From: Solen grandis
Taxonomy: Eukaryota > Mollusca > Bivalvia > Adapedonta > Solenidae
NCBI GenBank assembly: GCA_021229015.1
Contig: CM037792.1
Location: forward strand, 44,335,880 to 44,399,879
Length of the DNA: 64,000 nucleotides
Direction: 5' to 3'
Below are positions 60,701 through 64,000 of this stretch, one piece after another. A program made the position numbers and the translations under genes. Under the pieces are notes generated by a model. That model did not search any database. It had not been told where the DNA came from and was given only the letters and a program-made list of their open reading frames with translations. Each line of letters begins with the position of its first letter. The stretch's first letter is position 1.

Positions 60701-63700
60701 CTGTGTGTATTTTGCATTTGATGTGTACTTTTTACCATTATCCTGATCTGAATAATGTTTGCTGATGCACTTCTGGTCACATGTGTCCTTTGACCTTTGC
60801 TGACCTTCACTTTTGACCTCTTGTGCTGACCTTCACTGTTTGCAGTGTTGTTTTTTCAGTCGTTGATGTGTATCAGGAGTGGGCAGGACCCGTCACTCCC
60901 TTGATCCCAAACTTACGTCGCCTAAAAAATGAGCTGGGCGATGATTTGTTAAAATTCTGGGTTGTAAGTGACCTTCAAATAATTCACCTTGAACTTTGAC
61001 CTAGATGACTCTGTCCTGTTTAGTCTAGATTGGTGAAGGTTGCTGTAGAGTTATCTATTCAGACACTACATGTTTATTTGTTGGCACATGCATGCGTGCA
61101 CTTTAAAACACTGAAAATATTTTACAAATATTAGGAACATGTTTCATAAAGATATTATATACATGCATAGTTAAAAAGAAATTGAAGATACTGAATCATC
61201 ATCTTAAAGTCTGCATTCAAGAGAGAAAAAAATGCTTAGATGAATTGCATTACAAGAGTAACTGAGTGAAATAATACAGAGATTTACTTTTAAATTTGGT
61301 AAATATTACATTTATAATAATTATTAAAAAAGAAATACAATTCTGCTGTTTTTTTAACCATATCTAATGACAAAGATTTCATATACAGTCAAATATTTTT
61401 TGCATTAATTTTTTTTTAAATTCTGCTAGCTGATTTTGTTGAAGTTAGCTATATGTATTCACATAAACATAAGTAAAATGCAGTTATTGTGTAGACTTTC
61501 AGCACATATTTTCACTCAATTCAACACTAGTATCCTGTCATGAATGCCACCTATATGTTATGTTCTGTTCAAAATGCTGACATAATAACAAGTTGTAGAT
61601 AATAAACTGCTTTTAGTAATTTGAAAGCATACTTCAAAGTAACAATAAAAAAGGGTGAGTAGTAGTAGTACTTGTAACATTAATTTTTGTATTCAGATGG
61701 GATTCCATAAATATTTATATGTGCTGCTTTTATGTGGCATCCATAAACATTCATATGTGCCACTTTCATACAACATCCATAAACATTCATATGTGCCACT
61801 TTCATACAGCATCCATAAACATTCATATGTGCCACTTTCATACAACATCAATAAACATTCATATGTGCCACTTTCATACATCAATAAACATTCATATGTG
61901 CCACTTTCATACAGCATCCATAAACATTCATTTGTGCTACTTTACATCATTTGGCATTCACATATATCCAACTGATGCTATTATTTGGCATCAGTTACTC
62001 ATAATGATTCATTTTGGCATTAAATGGCATTAAATGCATTAATTTGGCATTCATAATTGTGTAGCTGTATCGATATATATGACCTTTGGGAATCATTAAC
62101 ATTCTTTTTTTTTTCATCTAGTATTTAAATTTTGAACCTTCTTTAATTTTTAAACTATGCATTCATGATCAATATATCAGTTCTTCGAATTTGAATCCAT
62201 ATCAAATTATGCTTTTAATCAGGGACTAATATGAGATGTTTCTTATAACATCCATACTGATATGTTTTATTATTTAAAGCCAATAACAATCAGTTTAAGG
62301 CATATTGAGACAGGAGCTGTTTAGAAATCACTTTGCAACATATTGCGATTTTTAGACCTGACCAGATCATTTCTGTATTATTTACATTCATAGAAACTTA
62401 CTTGGACTAGCACATTATTAGCTACATATTTTTTCACCTTAACTTTTTTGTAACCTTTACAATCCCTGATAACTTGATGAATAGTTAACCCTTTCCCTCA
62501 TAGAGGACACCATGAAAAGACCTATGCGAACACATAAAACCAGATCAGCCTGCGAGTAACTCGCAGGCTGATCAGGTTTTATGCTGTTCGCTGCTCCTCG
62601 GTGGTCTGGAAATGAGGATTTTGTAATTAAATTTAGTAAGGTTTAACTGTGGTTTTCTGCAGATCAGGCTTTATGTGGTACCTATTGAGTGCGTCAAAAT
62701 GAGTCTATATGAGGGAAAGGGTTAAATGGTCTTGGTCTAGTTAGTTAGATTTTATCATTTGGGATAGGGCGTTTAGTCAAGTGGTTTGTACACTGACCCC
62801 AGATCTAAATTTGAAAAGTGGTGGGTTTGAATCCCACTAGGCACAAGTCTCTTTATCAACATTCCCAGAAATAATGATCCACCAGTCCAACCTTTGAACT
62901 ATGGAGAGGGATTGGTTTAACTTGAAATAACTTGTTTCCAAAATCACATGGAAGAAAAACACTTGCATGATGCTTTTAGTTTTATGGGGGAAAAAGAGTT
63001 ATAAATGTTTCCTAAATCCTGATTAAACCTTTTCTTTAGTGAAATACAGATTTATAATCAGTGTCTTCTCAAATATTGTATCGTCTGACATTAGATGTAG
63101 CTCCTAATATTTTTCCCTCCTCTTATAGAACTTGTTTCTCTTTCATGAAAATGTCTCCTAGGATATCTTGTAACATATCATTTCTTTTCTTCCTTGCCTC
63201 ATTAGATTTGGATGTAGATATTCTAATTTGCATATGGTAGACCTATTGGGCCAGTTTCAGAAAGCAAGTATAAAAATAGAAAGCTAGTATAAATGTGAAA
63301 GAAATGTTGTATAAACTATTTTTTTTTTTTTTTTGCTATATACATGTTATACTGCTAATTATGTAAAAACGAAATTCATTTTCATATTGATTTAATAGAT
63401 AAGAGTTTAAAAATATGAAAAGATATAAGTTTTTATTTTGTTCTGAATTTTGCTCTATATAATTCACTTATAATCATGTTCATTAATTGTTAAAATTGTC
63501 CAGCCTCTGATCTTACAAGATATATAGACCTGACTTTGACCTTTTCTTGTTTCAGGCCAAATCAGACACTATTGATGCCTTGGAGAAATATAGAGGGCAT
63601 TGTGAACCCTGCTTCCTTTTTTATGCTGTGAGTATTAATTGTACATGTCCCTGTTAATATTTTGCAACAGTATTTTATGATCCAAAACCTTGATGACTTA

Positions 63701-64000
63701 GACAAACAACAAAAGGTATCTAAATACTGCCTGTTTTGGAAGAAGTTTTTTTTTTAAGATCTCCCAGGCATGAATAAATGGTACAATCCAGCAACCATCA
63801 AGAGGGGATTAGTGGAAAAAAAAGTTTGACGTAAGAGAAATTCATGAAACTTTAAGCAGCATAAGAGTGCTTAGATGTATGATTGTTTTTTGCAGGGTGG
63901 CATGTTGGTCTCGGTAGTGCGAGGAGCGAATGCTCCGCTGATTCTCCGTACCATCACTGAACAGCTGGCTCAGGAACACAAAGTTCTGGATGGACAGGCA
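51644..64000 (+). CDS. NME9: thioredoxin-NDPK protein of the NME8/NME9 (TXNDC3/TXNDC6) family, 5' part
   Basis: Coding exons: 51644-51734 (exon 1), one of 52677-52780, 55450-55553 or 60860-60963 (exon 2a, 2b or 2c), 63556-63627 (exon 3) and 63896 to the window edge (exon 4). Together they encode the N-terminal thioredoxin domain: [20 protein letters not shown], then [32 protein letters not shown] and VRGANAPL. The WCGxC centre, the CEPxFLF strand and the GANAPL segment match the family, in which a thioredoxin domain precedes one to three nucleoside diphosphate kinase domains, here beyond the edge. Known members (sea urchin IC1, human NME8) belong to the outer dynein arm or ciliary microtubules. 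Exons 3 and 4 occur once. I cannot separate NME8 from NME9 without the kinase part. All junctions are in phase without correction. Confidence 0.88.
51817..52051. mobile_element. MITE family B-like element in intron 1
   Basis: Ends CCAACCCTTTACCTCATGTA and ATTCATGAGGTAAAGGGCTAA are inverted repeats of the family B type. The interior differs from the other copies and lacks their palindrome, so it is a sub-family or a rearranged copy. Confidence 0.6.
52677..52780 (+). CDS. NME8/NME9-like alternative exon 2a (WCGLC, redox-competent)
   Basis: Acceptor CTCTCTCCACACAG and donor TTTGCA|GTAAGT frame a 104-nt exon (phase 1 in, phase 0 out). Joined to the G of exon 1 it reads [20 protein letters not shown], then [15 protein letters not shown]. 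Both cysteines of the thioredoxin active site are present, with Leu where Pro is usual (CGLC for CGPC). The second half differs most from the other two copies. Confidence 0.88.
53582..53608. repeat. poly-T tract in the intron after exon 2a
   Basis: T run of about 23 bases. Confidence 0.6.
53932..54171. mobile_element. MITE family A, copy 3
   Basis: TTAA at both ends, inverted ends CCCTTTCCCTCATAGAGG and CTATATGAGGGAAAGGG, central hairpin GATCAGCCTGCGAGT/ACTCGCAGGCTGATC with no loop mismatch. The orientation is opposite to copies 1 and 2. Confidence 0.9.
54199..54436. mobile_element. MITE family B, full copy
   Basis: Begins CAACCCAGTACCTCATGAAT and ends CAAAATGAGTCTATGTGAAG followed by TAAAG. 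The palindrome AATCAGACAGCTCCTATAGG AGTTTTCTGATC lies near 54349-54381. It serves as reference for the interrupted copy at 46550-47034. Confidence 0.7.
54477..54704. mobile_element. MITE family B, second full copy in the same intron
   Basis: Begins CCCTTTGCCTCATGAATATT, contains GATCAGACAGCTCTTCTCCG and AGGCTGTCTGATCTGGG as palindromic arms, and ends TGTATGAGGTAACTTTAGGG. Terminal TTAA is degraded. Confidence 0.7.
55216..55410. mobile_element. MITE family B-like, ending 39 bases before exon 2b
   Basis: TTAA at both ends, with CCCTTTATCTCCTGAATATT at the left and TCTATGAGATAAAGGG at the right. It lacks the full central palindrome. Its right end sits immediately upstream of the polypyrimidine region of exon 2b. 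Confidence 0.7.
55450..55553 (+). CDS. NME8/NME9-like alternative exon 2b (WCGPA)
   Basis: Acceptor AATATTTTCAG and donor TTATA|GTAAGT frame a 104-nt exon with the same phases as exon 2a. Joined to exon 1 it reads [20 protein letters not shown], then [15 protein letters not shown]. The first active-site cysteine is kept and the second is Ala, so a two-cysteine redox cycle is not possible, although a mixed disulfide is. It is clearly closer to exon 2c than to 2a in the second half ([11 protein letters not shown] shared). Confidence 0.85.
55575..55880. repeat. degenerate tandem repeat downstream of exon 2b
   Basis: The phrase AACCAATCAGTTTGAAATGG GTGGAGCTTNTTGTGGTGAC recurs in diverging form at about 55580, 55683 and 55757, with a last fragment near 55848 (AACCAACCAGTTTGAAGTG), about 75-105 bases apart. 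A poly-T run (55818-55844) lies in it. A related phrase (ACCAATATGGGCGGAGCTCC) occurs at 50934. Confidence 0.5.
55900..58560. other. intron between exons 2b and 2c, nothing recognised
   Basis: AT-rich, with scattered T runs. I looked for further copies of exon 2 (WxGPx with flanking splice sites) and saw none. Open frames such as 58125-58373 lack splice sites and family resemblance. Confidence 0.45.
58570..60293 (+). mobile_element. AGCTCACCTGAGC-type repeat with a different internal satellite, copy 2
   Basis: Left end TTAGCTGACCTGAGCACAAC, GTGAGCTATTGTGATGGTCC and a CCGTCGTCCGTCGT stretch are shared with copy 1. The interior is about nine tandem units of 150-170 bp (GGGGTCAAAATTGGCCCCGC; TCTTCTTCTCCGAAACCGTA; GGCATGAAGCATTGTCTAGT) unrelated to copy 1's units. 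The right end is CTCAGGTGAGCGGATT, then hairpin AGAGCCCTCGGGCTCT and TGTTT. It lies between exons 2b and 2c. Confidence 0.75.
60860..60963 (+). CDS. NME8/NME9-like alternative exon 2c (WAGPV, redox-dead)
   Basis: Acceptor GTTGTTTTTTCAG and donor TGGGTT|GTAAGT frame a 104-nt exon in the same phases. Joined to exon 1 it reads [20 protein letters not shown], then [15 protein letters not shown]. Both active-site cysteines are replaced (WAGPV), while the surrounding fold-defining residues are kept. The frame and splice sites are undamaged, arguing for a used exon rather than a relic. Confidence 0.84.
61701..61950. repeat. 36-bp minisatellite, about 7 copies
   Basis: Unit CATCCATAAACATTCATATG then TGCCACTTTCATACAA, nearly identical in the middle copies and diverged at both ends; one copy lacks two or three bases. 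Its length is a multiple of three, so it is open in several frames on both strands, which explains the repetitive ORFs here. It lies in the intron after exon 2c. Confidence 0.9.
62485..62725. mobile_element. MITE family A, copy 4
   Basis: TTAA at both ends, CCCTTTCCCTCATAGAGG and CTATATGAGGGAAAGGG inverted ends, central hairpin GATCAGCCTGCGAGT/ACTCGCAGGCTGATC. Nearly identical to copy 3 and in the same orientation. Confidence 0.9.
62762..62845 (+). mobile_element. tRNA-derived SINE head
   Basis: A-box-like TTTAGTCAAGTGG at 62771-62783 and B-box-like GTGGGTTTGAATCCCAC at 62821-62837, the latter pairing as a perfect T-arm. The acceptor stem is poor, so a SINE or pseudogene is preferred over a tRNA gene. 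Confidence 0.6.
63556..63627 (+). CDS. NME8/NME9-like exon 3
   Basis: 72 nt in phase 0 on both sides. Acceptor TTTTCTTGTTTCAG ends at 63555, and donor TATGCT|GTGAGT follows 63627. It reads [20 protein letters not shown] followed by LFYA, the third strand and the cis-Pro region of the thioredoxin fold (CEPxFLF). It accepts any of the three alternative exons. Confidence 0.88.
63896..64000 (+). CDS. NME8/NME9-like exon 4 (cut by window edge)
   Basis: Acceptor GTTTTTTGCAG ends at 63895. Thirty-five codons, phase 0, run to the edge: [20 protein letters not shown], then [24 protein letters not shown] is the conserved end of the thioredoxin domain in this family, and the rest is its last helix. The kinase domains should lie to the right. 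Confidence 0.87.

Noticed and set aside
52677..60963. Three separate NME8/NME9 paralogues instead of alternative exons
   Set aside because: Only one copy each of exon 1, exon 3 and exon 4 exists in the region, and all three exons 2 lie between exon 1 and exon 3 in one orientation.
61655..62033. Three overlapping repetitive ORFs that look like histidine-rich or glycine/tyrosine-rich repeat proteins
   Set aside because: They are translations of a 36-bp minisatellite in several frames. There is no start context, splice site or flanking non-repeat coding sequence.

Overview
The window looks like a piece of an AT-rich metazoan genome, most likely a bivalve mollusc. Genes are split by long introns, and the sequence carries tRNA-derived SINE heads, TTAA-flanked MITEs, an RTE-like LINE and the AGCTCACCTGAGC...CTTGTTT repeat family that I associate with bivalves. 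The species assignment is inference.

Bases 1 to about 28,050 are of visibly poor quality: runs of A, T, G and C are stretched everywhere, and no splice-consistent coding unit survives. Recognisable inside are a 54-bp tandem array (1.6-3.2 kb), an AT-rich array (19.0-20.5 kb), several tRNA-like SINE fragments and simple repeats. A 100-base N gap at 36686-36785 marks a contig join. Sequence right of it is clean: a 1079-codon LINE ORF is open and every splice junction of the right-hand gene reads in phase.

Between 28.5 and 35.6 kb, on the minus strand, I reconstruct a single-pass receptor gene. In order it has a signal peptide, a SUEL/galactose-lectin-like module, a CUB-like region, five sushi (CCP) modules of which four are two tandem copies of a two-exon pair, a transmembrane helix, and a cytoplasmic tail ending in about eleven 13-residue repeats, many carrying Tyr-Gln-Asn. 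Several of its exons carry one-base frame breaks that look like sequencing errors.

From 37.2 to 41.1 kb, minus strand, lies a near full-length non-LTR retrotransposon (endonuclease, reverse transcriptase, PHD-type zinc finger) with a (TCA/TGA)n 3' end. The endonuclease motif usually read as GDxN is GDWI here.

From about 43.1 kb to the right edge, plus strand, is the 5' part of a thioredoxin-NDPK gene of the NME8/NME9 (TXNDC3/TXNDC6) family, an axoneme-associated protein. Its second coding exon is present three times in tandem over 8 kb. All three copies are 104 nt with the same phases and good splice sites. They differ at the redox centre: WCGLC, WCGPA and WAGPV. Any transcript with none or more than one of them goes out of frame, so they should be mutually exclusive. 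The introns hold two related families of palindromic TTAA-flanked MITEs (one nested in another), two large repeats sharing ends but with different internal satellites, and minisatellites.
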